A stretch of 64,000 bases of DNA from NCBI RefSeq assembly GCF_032911445.1, contig NZ_JAWJEJ010000001.1, positions 1,054,001-1,118,000 on the forward strand, given 5' to 3'. The notes beneath the pieces are model-generated. The model did no database searches and had not been told where the DNA came from. It saw only the letters and a program-made list of their open reading frames with translations. This document shows, piece after piece, positions 26,252-38,225 of this stretch. The DNA comes from Sphingomonas sp. HF-S4 (GTDB lineage: Bacteria > Pseudomonadota > Alphaproteobacteria > Sphingomonadales > Sphingomonadaceae). Position numbers and translations under genes: made by a program. The number at the start of each line of letters is the position of its first letter. The stretch's first letter is position 1.

Positions 26252-26327
<76 letters not shown>

Positions 26328-26436
26328 ATTCCGGTGCTTGTCGGCGCCCTTGGTGAGTGCGCCGCCGCGTTTGGAGGGGCGCGGTTAGCAAAGGTTTCGG
26401 GCATTGCAAACCCTAAAATGCGTTCCCGCCGAAATT

Positions 26437-27555
26437 CTACCAACGCTGCTTGCGTCGGCTCTCGCGATCGATCGACATCAGGATGCCGAAGCAGATCATG
26501 AAGGTCATCTGCGCGGTGCCGCCAAAGCTGATCAGCGGCAGCGGAATACCCACCACCGGCGCCAGCCCCATCACCATCAGCATGTTGATCGACGAATAGA
26601 AGAAGATCGTCGCCGAAAGCCCCGCGGCGGTCAGCCGGCCGAATCGGGTCTTGGCGCGCATGCTTACGCTGATCCCCCAGCCGATCAGGAAGGCGAAGGC
26701 GAGGATGACGAAGAATCCACCCATCAGCCCCCATTCCTCCATCATCGTCGCCAGCGCGAAATCGGTATGCCCCTCCGGGAGATAATCGAGATGGCTCTGG
26801 GTGCCGTTGAGGAATCCCTTGCCGAAGATGCCGCCGGATCCGATCGCGATCTTCGACTGACTGATGTGATAGCCGGTGCCTAGCGGGTCGCTCTCGGGGC
26901 TCATGAAGGTGAGCACGCGGTTGCGCTGGTAGTCGTGGAGCACGAAGTTGACGATCACCGGGATCGCCGCCCCCAGCGCCAGCCCGCCGCCGATGAACAG
27001 CCGCAGCGGGATGCCGGCGAGGAACATCACTGCGACGCCCCCTCCGGTGATCATCAGCGCCGTGCCGAGATCGGGCTGGAGCATCACCAGCGCCGCCGGA
27101 AGCCCGATCAGCACCGCGCCCGGCCAGATCGCGCCGAACTTACGGATCTCGCTCGCCGGCAGGATCTCGTAGAATCGCGCCATCGTCAGCACGATGAACG
27201 GTTTCATCAGCTCGGAGGGCTGCAATCGGATGAAGCCGAGGTCGAGCCAGCGCTGACTACCCCCGGCGACCGCGCCGAGCGCCTCGACCCCGATCAGCAT
27301 CAGCAGGATCACCGCATAGGCCGGGAACGTCCCGATCGCCCACCAGCGCTCGGGCACGCGCGACAGCGCGATCGCCATGCCGAAGAACACGAAGAAGCGG
27401 ATACCCTGCGAATAGGCCCAGGGCTGGAGCTTTCCGCCCGCCGCCGAATAGAGCACCACCAGACCGAAACAGCCGATCCCCAGGACAAGCAGCAGCACCT
27501 TCCAGGGAAGCTGGGCGAGGGGGGCAGGGACCATGCCTGGGCCGAGGGTGCTCAT
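26437..27555 (-). CDS. rodA: Rod-shape SEDS peptidoglycan polymerase RodA
   Basis: 372 aa polytopic membrane protein of the SEDS family. Family blocks visible: GGSQRWLDLGFIRLQPSELMKPFIVLTMARF, split by the characteristic Ser-Glu after QP, and PEGHTDFALATMMEEWG in the large periplasmic loop, plus PVVGIPLPLISFGGTAQM near the C-terminus. It polymerises lipid II glycans together with PBP2 during cell elongation. Last gene of the mreB-mreC-mreD-mrdA-rodA run; its ATG overlaps the mrdA stop by 4 nt. Confidence 0.95.
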   Translation of the reverse strand: MSTLGPGMVPAPLAQLPWKVLLLVLGIGCFGLVVLYSAAGGKLQPWAYSQGIRFFVFFGMAIALSRVPERWWAIGTFPAYAVILLMLIGVEALGAVAGGSQRWLDLGFIRLQPSELMKPFIVLTMARFYEILPASEIRKFGAIWPGAVLIGLPAALVMLQPDLGTALMITGGGVAVMFLAGIPLRLFIGGGLALGAAIPVIVNFVLHDYQRNRVLTFMSPESDPLGTGYHISQSKIAIGSGGIFGKGFLNGTQSHLDYLPEGHTDFALATMMEEWGLMGGFFVILAFAFLIGWGISVSMRAKTRFGRLTAAGLSATIFFYSSINMLMVMGLAPVVGIPLPLISFGGTAQMTFMICFGILMSIDRESRRKQRW

Positions 27556-29543
27556 TCGATGCCTGTCTGGTTGCGCGTGGCGACGTCGCCGAGCGGCACG
27601 GTCGCGTTGGCGGCTTCGGAGACGACGTTGCTGGCTGCCGCGGCCGGATCCTCGGGGACTGGCGGCGGTGGAGCGGCGCGCGCAGCGTTATACGCCGCGG
27701 CCTTCTTCGCCATCCGTGTCGCGATGTCGCCGCCCCAGCCGGCCTCGAGCTCGGTGAGGCGCGTCATCGCCTTCTCGCGATCGAACAGCCAGGTGAGCAC
27801 GTCCTTGGCAACCGGCGCTGCGGCGCGGGCACCGCCCATGCCATGCTCGATCACCACCGAGGCGGCGTAGCGCGGGTTGTCGACCGGCGCGAAGCAGACG
27901 AACAGGCCGTGATCGCGATACTTCCAGGCGCCGCCCTGGCCGCGATTCGCATCCATGATGCGGCGGACCTGCGCGGTGCCGGTCTTGCCGCCCATGCGGA
28001 TGTTGGGGAAGGGGAGCTTCGACGCGCCCGCGGTGCCGTGGCCGTTGACCACTTCGTCCATTCCCCCGCGCACGATCGCGAGATGCTCGGGCGGGAAGGG
28101 CAGCGGCGGATAGTTGCGCGCCGCCGCGTGAAGAAGCGAAGGCTCGACCAGCCTGCCCGACGCGATGCGCGCAGCAGACAGCGCAAGCTGGAACGGGCTG
28201 ACCAGCACATATCCCTGGCCGATCGCGGCGTTCAGCGTGTCGGACTGAGTCCAGGTCTGCTTGTACTTGCGCTGCTTCCAGGCCTCGTCTGGAATGGTGC
28301 CGTAGCGCTGCGACGGCACGGGAAGCTCGAACTCGGCGCCGAAGCCGAGCGCGCGAGCTGCTGCGGCGATGCGATCGATGCCGATCTCACGGCCGACCGT
28401 ATAGAAATAGGTGTTGCAGCTCCGCGCGATCGCCGTGTGCATCGTCATCGGGCCGTGGCGGCCGAGGCAGCCGAAGCGGCGATTGCCCAGCGTATAACCA
28501 CCATTGCAATAGACGGTGCGCGTGGGATCGATCCCGGCGGTCAACGCCGCGAGCGCGGTCGCCGGCTTGAAGGTCGATCCGGGCGGGTAAAGGCCCTGCA
28601 GCGTCTTGTTCATCAGCGGGAGATGGTCGTCCTCCGACAGCATCTTCCATTCGCTGTTGCTGATCCCGTCCGAGAAGGAATTGGGATCATAGGCCGGCAT
28701 CGACACGATCGCGAGGATATGGCCGGTCAGGCAGTCGAACACCGTGACCGAGCCCGATTCCTCGCCCAGGCGCCGTGCGGCATAGTCCTGGAGGCCGGCG
28801 TCGATCGTCAGCTTGATCGTCTCACCCGGCACGTCTTCGCGGGTGGCGAGCTCGCGGACCAGCTTGCCGCGCGCAGTCACTTCGACGCGCTTGGCCCCGG
28901 GCTTGCCGCGCAGCCGATCCTCCAGCGTCTTCTCCAGCCCGTCCTTGCCCAGCTTGAAGCCGGGCGTGACCATCAGCGGGTCCTTGGTCGCCTTGAACTG
29001 CTCGGCCGAGGCGGCGCCGACATAGCCCACGAGGTGCGCGACCCCGGCACCCAGCGGATAGTTGCGCGCGAAGCCGCGGGTCGGCGCCACGCCGGGCATC
29101 TCGGGGGTGCGCACGCTGATCGCGGCGTACTGCTCCCAGTTGAGGTTCTCCTTGACCTGGACCGGCTGGAAACCGGCGGCGCGCTCGATATCGGTATCGA
29201 TCCGGGCCATGTCCTCGGGAGTCAGCGCCAGGATCTGCTGCAGCGTCGCGAGCGTCTCTGCACGCTTCTCGAGCCGATCCGGGATCAGGTCGACGCGGAA
29301 ATCGGTGCGGTTGTTCGCGATCGGCTGGCCGTTGCGATCGACGATCCAGCCGCGGCGCGGCGGGCTGAGCGTCAGGTTGACGCGGTTGCTCTCGGCAAGC
29401 AGTTTGTAGCGCTCGTTCTCGAACACCGAGAGCCAGGTCATCCGCCCGGCGAGCACCAGCGCGACGCTGCCTTGCAGTCCGCCCATCAGCAACGCGCGGC
29501 GCGAGAAGCTGTAGGTCTGTGCGGCTTCGTTGACCCGTGCCAC
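27552..29543 (-). CDS. mrdA: Penicillin-binding protein 2 (elongasome transpeptidase)
   Basis: 663 aa, GTG start at 29543. One N-terminal membrane helix (~residues 20-40), a dimerisation domain (PPRRGWIVDRNGQPIANN), then the transpeptidase domain with all three penicillin-binding motifs: Ser323-x-x-Lys326 in PPGSTFKP, Ser375-Cys-Asn377, and Lys520-Thr-Gly in GGKTGTAQ. It cross-links peptidoglycan during lateral growth with RodA. The C-terminal ~50 residues are Ala/Pro-rich and longer than in E. coli PBP2. Cotranscribed with mreBCD and rodA. Confidence 0.95.
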   Translation of the reverse strand: MARVNEAAQTYSFSRRALLMGGLQGSVALVLAGRMTWLSVFENERYKLLAESNRVNLTLSPPRRGWIVDRNGQPIANNRTDFRVDLIPDRLEKRAETLATLQQILALTPEDMARIDTDIERAAGFQPVQVKENLNWEQYAAISVRTPEMPGVAPTRGFARNYPLGAGVAHLVGYVGAASAEQFKATKDPLMVTPGFKLGKDGLEKTLEDRLRGKPGAKRVEVTARGKLVRELATREDVPGETIKLTIDAGLQDYAARRLGEESGSVTVFDCLTGHILAIVSMPAYDPNSFSDGISNSEWKMLSEDDHLPLMNKTLQGLYPPGSTFKPATALAALTAGIDPTRTVYCNGGYTLGNRRFGCLGRHGPMTMHTAIARSCNTYFYTVGREIGIDRIAAAARALGFGAEFELPVPSQRYGTIPDEAWKQRKYKQTWTQSDTLNAAIGQGYVLVSPFQLALSAARIASGRLVEPSLLHAAARNYPPLPFPPEHLAIVRGGMDEVVNGHGTAGASKLPFPNIRMGGKTGTAQVRRIMDANRGQGGAWKYRDHGLFVCFAPVDNPRYAASVVIEHGMGGARAAAPVAKDVLTWLFDREKAMTRLTELEAGWGGDIATRMAKKAAAYNAARAAPPPPVPEDPAAAASNVVSEAANATVPLGDVATRNQTGIE

Positions 29544-29544
29544 C

Positions 29545-30057
29545 TCAGCGCTTCCTGACGTCGCTGTCGAGCCAGGCGCAGAGCCGGTAGATCAGCGGAA
29601 AGAGGGCGGCCGAAGCGACGAACTGGAACAGCAGTGCCGTGTCGACATGCGCGCCGAAGGGCGACGCGACCAGCCGCCCGGCGATCAGGCAGAAGCCGAT
29701 CGCGCCCGAGGCTACCAGCCAGTCCTGCCAGAAATCGCGCCATACCAGCCGCGTGTCGAGCACGTCGATCACCAGCACGCACAAGGTCCATAGCAGCATC
29801 GCCGAGCCGAGCGGCTGGCCGCTGACCATATCGTCGAAGAACCCGAGCAGTACCGGCACCCAGACGCGCATCGAATCGCCGCGCACCATTCGCCAGCCGA
29901 GCAACACCATCAGCCCGAACGGCGGCAGGAACGGCACCACTGCGACTACGGGTAGCAGCGTCATCAGCGAACCGAGCACCACCGAAAGCGGCGCGAGCCA
30001 CACCGCGCGGGGGGGCTTTTCCGAATGCCCCATCGGGAGGAACTCGACCGGGTTCAC
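29545..30057 (-). CDS. mreD: Rod shape-determining protein MreD
   Basis: 170 aa, a small protein with four to five predicted membrane helices (VVLGSLMTLLPVVAVVPFLPP, AMLLWTLCVLVIDVL). The GTG at 30057 overlaps the mreC stop as GTGA and is preferred; ATG at 30033 is an alternative. The long open frame extending to 30498 is a shadow of mreC. MreD is a membrane component of the elongasome. Ends one base before the mrdA start. Confidence 0.85.
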   Translation of the reverse strand: MNPVEFLPMGHSEKPPRAVWLAPLSVVLGSLMTLLPVVAVVPFLPPFGLMVLLGWRMVRGDSMRVWVPVLLGFFDDMVSGQPLGSAMLLWTLCVLVIDVLDTRLVWRDFWQDWLVASGAIGFCLIAGRLVASPFGAHVDTALLFQFVASAALFPLIYRLCAWLDSDVRKR

Positions 30058-30956
30058 TGCGCAGCCTTGGGCTGCGCCGTCGGCGACGCGGACGGGGTGG
30101 GGGAGGGCGCCGGCTCGGGAAGGAATGCCGCCTGGACCAGCGCGAAGTCGAGCGCGTCGGGATCGGCGGAGGGCTTGGCGATCGCGACATCGCCCTGGCT
30201 GCGGACGACCTGCGCCACCGGAACGTCGGGTGGGAAGATGCCACCGGTGCCCGAAGTGACGAACGCGTCGCCCGGCTGGAACCCCATCGCCGCCATGCTC
30301 GCCGAGCGGATGTCGATCAGCCCGTCGCCGCGGCCCGACGCGATCGCCGGCAGTCCGTCGCGGACGCGACGAACCGGCACGATGCTCTCGGGATCGGTGA
30401 GCAGCAGCACGCGTGCGGTATTCGGGCTGGTCTCCAGCACCTGTCCGATCAGCCCGCCCGGATCGCGCACCGGCTGGCCCCGCTTCACGCCCTGCCACGA
30501 TCCGGCATTCAGCGTGGCGAAGCGCCGCGTGCTCGACGACGAACTCGCAACCAGCCGCGCCGCGACGACGGCGTCGGTGGCGACGTCACGCAGCTTGACC
30601 AGGTCGCGCAGGCGGCGGTTTTCGCGTTCCAGGGTCTGCGCGCGCGCCAGGGCGGGCGCATCCTTTGCAATCCGATCCTTGAGCGCGGCATTCTCGCCAT
30701 GCACGGCGAAATAGCTCCCGATACCTTCGGGGATCCCCCAAAGCCCGCGGCGCATCCAGTGCAACCCAGATGCGATCGGCGTCGTCACTTCGGCGAACAC
30801 GCCGCGCACCGCCGCGAAGGCGGGCGGATTAAAGGTCGAGAGCAACAGCAGCACCGCGCCGATCAGCCCGCCGCCGATCAGCCCCACATAGCCGATGAAG
30901 AGCCCGTATTGCGCCCGTCGCGAAAACCCGGGGCGCCGGTTGCGTGGCGGCGCCAT
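30054..30956 (-). CDS. mreC: Rod shape-determining protein MreC
   Basis: 300 aa. An N-terminal membrane helix (YGLFIGYVGLIGGGLIGAVLLLL) is followed by a coiled coil (ALKDRIAKDAPALARAQTLERENRRLRDL region, ~residues 90-115) and the beta-barrel domain with WQGVKRGQPV and GLIGQVLETSPNTARVLLLTD. The tail is Pro/Ala-rich. MreC bridges MreB filaments and PBP2 in the periplasm. It starts 9 bp after mreB. Confidence 0.92.
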   Translation of the reverse strand: MAPPRNRRPGFSRRAQYGLFIGYVGLIGGGLIGAVLLLLSTFNPPAFAAVRGVFAEVTTPIASGLHWMRRGLWGIPEGIGSYFAVHGENAALKDRIAKDAPALARAQTLERENRRLRDLVKLRDVATDAVVAARLVASSSSSTRRFATLNAGSWQGVKRGQPVRDPGGLIGQVLETSPNTARVLLLTDPESIVPVRRVRDGLPAIASGRGDGLIDIRSASMAAMGFQPGDAFVTSGTGGIFPPDVPVAQVVRSQGDVAIAKPSADPDALDFALVQAAFLPEPAPSPTPSASPTAQPKAAQ

Positions 30957-30965
30957 CCCTAGCCC

Positions 30966-33990
<3,025 letters not shown>

Positions 33991-34107
33991 CAGCGCAGCG
34001 GCGCATAACACTACGGCATATCTTATGTAAGAGTGCGCAGCCACCGCCCGCTATACGTGGAGAGTTGAGCATGATATGCGCGACTCTTCACAATAGGGAA
34101 GTACGAG

Positions 34108-34380
34108 ATGTTGGTCCGCACGTCGGCAATGGTCGCCGCGATCTGCCTGTTTTCGAGCGTGTCGATCGCGCAAGACGCTGCGCCGTCACCGGCCGAGCCG
34201 AAGCCGGCCAAGGAAAAGATGATTTGCCGCTCCCAGGTTGCGACCGGCAGCTTCATGACCAAGCGCGTCTGCCATACCAAGGCGGAATGGGCCCGGATCA
34301 ATGGTGCCAATGAGCAGCATACCGATGGCTTCCGCGATCGCAGCAGCCGCGGCGGCATGCTGGCGGCGCCTGGCGATTAA
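34108..34380 (+). CDS. Small exported protein of unknown function
   Basis: 90 aa with a cleavable Sec signal (MLVRTSAMVAAICLFSSVSIAQ). The mature part is basic, with two cysteines (MICRSQVATGS and RVCHTKAEW) that could form a disulfide in the periplasm, and no known domain. GGGAAGTACGAG upstream may include its ribosome-binding site. It resembles small conserved sphingomonad periplasmic proteins, but I cannot assign a role. Confidence 0.65.
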   Translation: MLVRTSAMVAAICLFSSVSIAQDAAPSPAEPKPAKEKMICRSQVATGSFMTKRVCHTKAEWARINGANEQHTDGFRDRSSRGGMLAAPGD

Positions 34381-34389
34381 TCAGTCTGC

Positions 34390-35088
34390 TTAGCGCGCGC
34401 GGGCCTGGCCCGGCACCGCGCGCGTCGCCGCGCTTGCCGAGCGCGACAGGTCGGGCGCGCCGTCGATCGTGCCGGCCAGGTCGACCACGCACATATGGCC
34501 GTAGCGGCGGTGTCCGCCGCAGCCGACCCCGGCGAAACGGAAGTTGTTCTGGAACAGCAGCGTGCGGTGGCCGCGCCCCGGCACGCCGTCATCGACGACC
34601 ATCTGGCGGACCACGGCGTCGGCATCGGCCATGCCGTAGGAGATGCTCTCGCCGACGAAGACGTTGCCGCCGCGCCGACGGACGCGCTCGCTCGGGCCGG
34701 CGCCATCGCGCGAGACATGCCCGGTCGCGCCCAGCGCGCCCTGGTCTTCGGCATGATCACGCGCAGCGAGCGCGAGCAGGTCGCCATGATCGAGCGCGGG
34801 CAGCGGCGCCTGGCGTTCGAGGAAGTCGATCGCCTCGTCGACCGCAGCGATTCCCTCGCGTGTGTAGATGCCGTTGAAGTCCCCGGGGAGATAAAGGATG
34901 TCGCCATCGAAATAGCGGCGATAGTCGCGCAATTCCTCGGCATAGGCGCGCGGGTTCTGGCGGGCGTGATTGATCCGTTCGAGCACCTGCGCTTCGAGCG
35001 GCCGGCGGCGTGGCGTGCCGTCATTGGCCGCGGCCGGCAGGGCGACGCAGGCCGCAAGCCCGACGATGGCGAGATGCACGATATGCAT
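34390..35088 (-). CDS. CAP-domain (SCP/PR1-like) exported protein, copy 1
   Basis: 232 aa from the ATG at 35088, preceded by a G-rich ribosome-binding site; the frame upstream is not protein-like. A signal peptide (IVHLAIVGLAACVALPAAA) leads to a CAP domain with RINHARQNPRAYAEEL, GHVSRDG, NVFVGESISYG, and the C-terminal GHRTLLFQNNFRFAGVGC. CAP proteins are extracellular with varied roles; catalytic function in bacteria is mostly unknown. A paralogue follows upstream on the same strand at 35195-35797. Confidence 0.85.
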   Translation of the reverse strand: MHIVHLAIVGLAACVALPAAANDGTPRRRPLEAQVLERINHARQNPRAYAEELRDYRRYFDGDILYLPGDFNGIYTREGIAAVDEAIDFLERQAPLPALDHGDLLALAARDHAEDQGALGATGHVSRDGAGPSERVRRRGGNVFVGESISYGMADADAVVRQMVVDDGVPGRGHRTLLFQNNFRFAGVGCGGHRRYGHMCVVDLAGTIDGAPDLSRSASAATRAVPGQARAR

Positions 35089-35194
35089 GGCGTTCCCCCC
35101 GAACCTCCGTCGCGCCCACCGCGCGCCGAATGCCGATGATGACGGGAAATGCCCTAACGCGTTGGCAAGCCGCGCGGATATTCCGGAGTTAACC

Positions 35195-35797
35195 CTAGCG
35201 CCGCCCGTCCGGGTGCCGCGCGAATTCGGCGACGCACATCGTGCGATAGACTTTATGCGGTCCGCAACGCACGCCGACATGGCGCATCTCGGCGGCGAAT
35301 ACGGTGCGGCGATGCCCGCGCCCCGGCACGTCGTCGTCGACGATCAACTGCCGTACGACTTCGACTGCCGAGGGTGGGCCATAGGTGATCGTCTCGGCGA
35401 CGTAATCGCCGCCGCCCGCACGGCGTGCACGATCACGCGGATCGTCGCCGTTCTCGGAGAAATGGCCGGTCGCGCCACGCGGTCCCTGTTCGGCGACGTG
35501 CAGCCCTGCGGTCTCGGCGAGCAGGCGGGCAGGGGAGAGCGCCGGCAGCGGCGGCTGGCGCTCGAGAAACGCGATCGCCTCGTCGACGGCGACGACCCCC
35601 TCGCGCGTGCGCAGCCCCTCGGGCTTGGCGGGATAGTAGACGATCTTGCCACGGAACTGGCGGCGATAGGCGCGCAGTCGCTTGGCATAAGCCTTTGGAT
35701 TTGCGCGGACGAAATTGAGTTCGGTGACGATCTCGCGTTCGAGCCGGTCGGCAGGCGCGGTAATTGCCGCGGCGAGGGGGAGGAGAGCGACCAGCAT
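35195..35797 (-). CDS. CAP-domain exported protein, copy 2
   Basis: 200 aa. It has a short signal (MLVALLPLAAAITAPA) and the same CAP blocks as its neighbour: LNFVRANPKAYAKRLRAYRR, GHFSENGDDPRDR, DYVAETITYG, GHRRTVFAAEMRHVGVRC. The two proteins share order and spacing of these blocks, so the pair arose by tandem duplication and then diverged. The genes are co-directional with 106 bp between them. Confidence 0.85.
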   Translation of the reverse strand: MLVALLPLAAAITAPADRLEREIVTELNFVRANPKAYAKRLRAYRRQFRGKIVYYPAKPEGLRTREGVVAVDEAIAFLERQPPLPALSPARLLAETAGLHVAEQGPRGATGHFSENGDDPRDRARRAGGGDYVAETITYGPPSAVEVVRQLIVDDDVPGRGHRRTVFAAEMRHVGVRCGPHKVYRTMCVAEFARHPDGRR

Positions 35798-35915
35798 TCG
35801 GATCGCACTAGGTGCGGCCCCTGCCTGAACGCAAGCCGAACCGCGTAGTCAGCCGGCTGCAACCTTGTTAGCCACGGCTCGTTGAACCCACGAATTGTCG
35901 AACAAAGGTTGTCCG

Positions 35916-35993
35916 ATGGCCAAGTTTCTGCCCGTATTTCTCGCCCTGATCCCGCTCGCCGCAGTGATCGGCGCCTGCGTTTCGTGCCCGTAA
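35916..35993 (+). CDS. Possible 25-residue hydrophobic lipoprotein-like peptide
   Basis: ATG at 35916 opens a 25-codon frame MAKFLPVFLALIPLAAVIGACVSCP. It looks like a signal peptide ending in a lipobox-like IGAC and is followed 34 bp later by a strong terminator. CAAAGG 7 nt upstream could serve as ribosome-binding site. Entericidin-like mini-lipoproteins have this shape, but the peptide is too short to be sure that it is a gene. Confidence 0.35.
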   Translation: MAKFLPVFLALIPLAAVIGACVSCP

Positions 35994-36026
35994 CGGCGCC
36001 TGCAACCCTTCTCCACGAAAGAAACT

Positions 36027-36060
36027 GGGCCCGCAGCGCCGCTGCCGCGGGCCCTTTTCT
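36027..36060 (+). terminator. Rho-independent terminator after the 25-codon ORF
   Basis: Stem GGGCCCGC ... GCGGGCCC with inner pairing around AGCGCCGCT, followed by TTTTCTTT. Correctly oriented to end the short plus-strand transcript. Confidence 0.7.
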
Positions 36061-36082
36061 TTGCCGTTTCGGGCACACAAAG

Positions 36083-36118
36083 AAAAGGCCGCCCCGGAAA
36101 GCTCCGGGACGGCCTTTT
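36083..36118. terminator. Bidirectional terminator after rplI
   Basis: AAAAGGCCG-CCCCGG, a loop, then CCGGG-ACGGCCTTTT: a strong hairpin with A-tract and T-tract on the two sides. It lies 19 bp past the rplI stop and can end the rpsF-rpsR-rplI message on the minus strand as well as read-through from the plus strand. Confidence 0.8.
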
Positions 36119-36136
36119 CTTTGGATCGGCGAAGGC

Positions 36137-36739
36137 TCAGCCCTCGGCGTTCTCGCCTTCGGTCGACTCTTCGCGCACTTCGGCGGTCGCGCCCGGCTCG
36201 GCGTTGGGATCGTAATCCTCGACGAAGCCCGCCTCGTCCTTTTCGAACATCGACGCCATGACGTCGACGCCCTGTGCCTGCATCTCAGCCTCTTCGGGCG
36301 AGCGGGCGACGTTGACCTTGACGGTCACCGACACCTCGGGGTGCAGCGCAACCTTGACCTCGTACACGCCGATCGACTTGATCGGCTTGTCGAGCACGAC
36401 CTGTGCCTTGGTGACCTTGTGGCCATCGGCCGTGATCGCCTCGACGAGATCGCGCACTGCGACCGAACCGTAGAGCTGTCCGGTGTTCGAAGCCTGGCGG
36501 ATCAGCGTGACCGACACATCGTTGAAGTTGCCGGCTTCCTTCTCGGCCTCGCCGCGGCGCGCCGCGTTCTCGGACTCGATGCGGGCACGGTTGGCTTCGA
36601 AGACCTTGCGATTGGCTTCGTTGGCGCGCAGCGCCTTCTTGTTCGGGAGCAGGTAGTTACGGGCGAAGCCGTCCTTGACCTTCACCACGTCGCCGATGGC
36701 GCCGAGCTTCTCGACGCGTTCCAGCAGAATGACGTCCAT
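36137..36739 (-). CDS. rplI: 50S ribosomal protein L9
   Basis: 200 aa. The N-terminal domain MDVILLERVEKLGAIGDVVKVKDGFARNYLLP is unmistakable L9 (given here as the family landmark, split by the GxxG and RN-Y-L-P blocks), followed by the connecting helix and the C-terminal rRNA-binding domain (KPIKSIGVYEVKVALHPEVSVTV split likewise). The acidic C-terminal tail of ~35 residues makes it longer than the E. coli protein, as is usual in sphingomonads. Last gene of rpsF-rpsR-rplI. Confidence 0.97.
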   Translation of the reverse strand: MDVILLERVEKLGAIGDVVKVKDGFARNYLLPNKKALRANEANRKVFEANRARIESENAARRGEAEKEAGNFNDVSVTLIRQASNTGQLYGSVAVRDLVEAITADGHKVTKAQVVLDKPIKSIGVYEVKVALHPEVSVTVKVNVARSPEEAEMQAQGVDVMASMFEKDEAGFVEDYDPNAEPGATAEVREESTEGENAEG

Positions 36740-36750
36740 TCTGGCGCTCC

Positions 36751-36975
36751 TTACTTAACGATGTAGGGCAGCAGGCCCAGGTGACGGGCGCGCTTGATGG
36801 CCTGGGCCAGCTCGCGCTGCTTCTTCGCGCTCACCGAAGTGATGCGCGACGGGACGATCTTGCCGCGCTCGGACACGAAGCCCTGGAGCAGACGAACGTC
36901 CTTGTAATCGATCCGGGGAGCGTCCTTCGCGGAGAAGGGGCAGCTCTTGCGGCGGCGGAAAAACGGGCGTGCCAT
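36751..36975 (-). CDS. rpsR: 30S ribosomal protein S18
   Basis: 74 aa, normal length. Basic N-terminus [14 protein letters not shown], then [19 protein letters not shown] and [29 protein letters not shown] split over two blocks, which are the family's diagnostic segments. S18 binds the platform of the small subunit next to S6, whose gene precedes it by 14 bp. Confidence 0.97.
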   Translation of the reverse strand: MARPFFRRRKSCPFSAKDAPRIDYKDVRLLQGFVSERGKIVPSRITSVSAKKQRELAQAIKRARHLGLLPYIVK

Positions 36976-36989
36976 GGTCTATATGCTCC

Positions 36990-37391
36990 TTATTCGCTGC
37001 CGCCGCCGAAACCGGTGTTGCCACCGGCATCGTCGCGATCGCGACGGCCACGGCCGCGCTCGCGGTCCTGACCCTTGCGCATCATCACGCTCGGACCTTC
37101 TTCCAGCCCATCGACCTTGACGGTCATGTAGCGGATGACGTCTTCGTTGATCTGCGTCTGGCGCTCCAGCTCGGCGACAACGCCTGCCGGCGCGTCGATC
37201 TCGAGCATCACGTAATGCGCCTTGCGGTTCTTCGCGATGCGATAGGCGAGGCTGCGGAGGCCCCAGGTCTCGGTCTTGACGACCTTGCCCTTGTTGTCCT
37301 CGATGATCTTGGTGGCGGCTTCCGCCAGGGCGTCCACTTGCGCCTGCGCCAGATCCTGGCGCGCAAGGAACACGTGCTCGTATAGAGCCAT
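36990..37391 (-). CDS. rpsF: 30S ribosomal protein S6
   Basis: 133 aa from the ATG at 37391, with GGAAGAG upstream; the open frame further back (to 37502) is leader sequence. S6 blocks: [42 protein letters not shown] and [11 protein letters not shown], each within the family core. A charged [22 protein letters not shown] tail extends the protein. First gene of the S6-S18-L9 operon. Confidence 0.96.
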   Translation of the reverse strand: MALYEHVFLARQDLAQAQVDALAEAATKIIEDNKGKVVKTETWGLRSLAYRIAKNRKAHYVMLEIDAPAGVVAELERQTQINEDVIRYMTVKVDGLEEGPSVMMRKGQDRERGRGRRDRDDAGGNTGFGGGSE

Positions 37392-37589
37392 GTATTCTCT
37401 TCCATGTTGGCCGATCGCTGACGCCGCCCCGTGCGGCGCCCCTCCGGCTGTCGTCTCAAAAACAAGCGGGGGCGGAGAACGCGTCTCCACCCCGGCTGGC
37501 ACCGCCTATGCGGGCAACGCGGCGCAAATGCAAGGGATAAGCGCGGGGCATTTGCGCGCGCCGGCGAAGGCCGGAACGCACAAATTCGG

Positions 37590-38138
37590 TCAGATTGCCC
37601 GGCGCAAGAAGCAATCCACGCCATTCGCCATCGCCCGGGCGCACAATCCCTCGATCTCGGCCCGAAGCGCCGGCACGCTGTGCAGCCGATGCAAGGCACC
37701 CTCCTGCCGTACCACCACGATCACACCCGCCTCGACCAGTCGCGCGCGCTGTCGCTCCGCGGCCTCCGCAGAACCGAACGCACCGAGCTGCGCCTGCCAG
37801 GCCTCGCCCGGTGGGAGCGCGGCACCCGACTGCTGGACCTCGGCAAGTGCACGGCGCGCCTCGCGCTCTCGGCGCTGTACTTCGATCATCGCGCCGAGCG
37901 TGATGGTCGCGGGACGATCGATCTGATGCTCGGCCGCTCGGGTTCTGGTGGCTGCCACGGCGGGCGAGGGGGCCTGGCGCGACGCTTTGGCCATGCCGAG
38001 CACGGGCACGAGCGCCAGCAGCGGCAGGCTCGCCAGCGTCGCAAACAGCCAGGTGCGCCGGCGCGGGCGCTGGATCAGGGCAATCGGAAAGAGGGAATCG
38101 GTGTCGTTCACGCGCGGCTCGTTACGGTTAACGACCAT
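37590..38138 (-). CDS. SPOR-domain membrane protein
   Basis: 182 aa from the ATG at 38138 (a GTG at 38165 is possible). One membrane helix (TWLFATLASLPLLALVPVLG) follows a basic cytoplasmic N-terminus. The C-terminal ~70 residues form a SPOR domain (AWQAQLGAFGSAEAAERQRARL, then VVVRQEGALHRLHSVP), which binds denuded glycan strands at division septa. The stretch RFxxREARRALAEVQ in between may be a short coiled coil. Likely a periplasm-facing septal or cell-wall protein. Confidence 0.75.
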   Translation of the reverse strand: MVVNRNEPRVNDTDSLFPIALIQRPRRRTWLFATLASLPLLALVPVLGMAKASRQAPSPAVAATRTRAAEHQIDRPATITLGAMIEVQRREREARRALAEVQQSGAALPPGEAWQAQLGAFGSAEAAERQRARLVEAGVIVVVRQEGALHRLHSVPALRAEIEGLCARAMANGVDCFLRRAI

Positions 38139-38185
38139 CAACGCACGAGCCCTGGAAATTTCCACTCCGGTCTCGAAAAGGGACG

Positions 38186-38216
38186 CAAAAACGGCGGAGC
38201 CCGGAGGCCCCGCCGT
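38186..38216 (-). terminator. Terminator after the RcnB-like gene
   Basis: ACGGCGG ... CCGCCGT stem with further pairing GAGCCC/GGGGCC region, preceded on the plus strand by an A-run that gives TTTTTG on the minus strand. It lies 10 bp past the stop of the gene at 38226-38603. Confidence 0.7.
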
Positions 38217-38225
38217 CTTTGTGGT

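Noticed and set aside
27843..29558. 571-codon plus-strand frame
   Set aside because: Antisense to mrdA, which carries all penicillin-binding motifs.
36969..37385. Plus-strand frame over rpsF
   Set aside because: Shadow of the ribosomal protein genes on the other strand.
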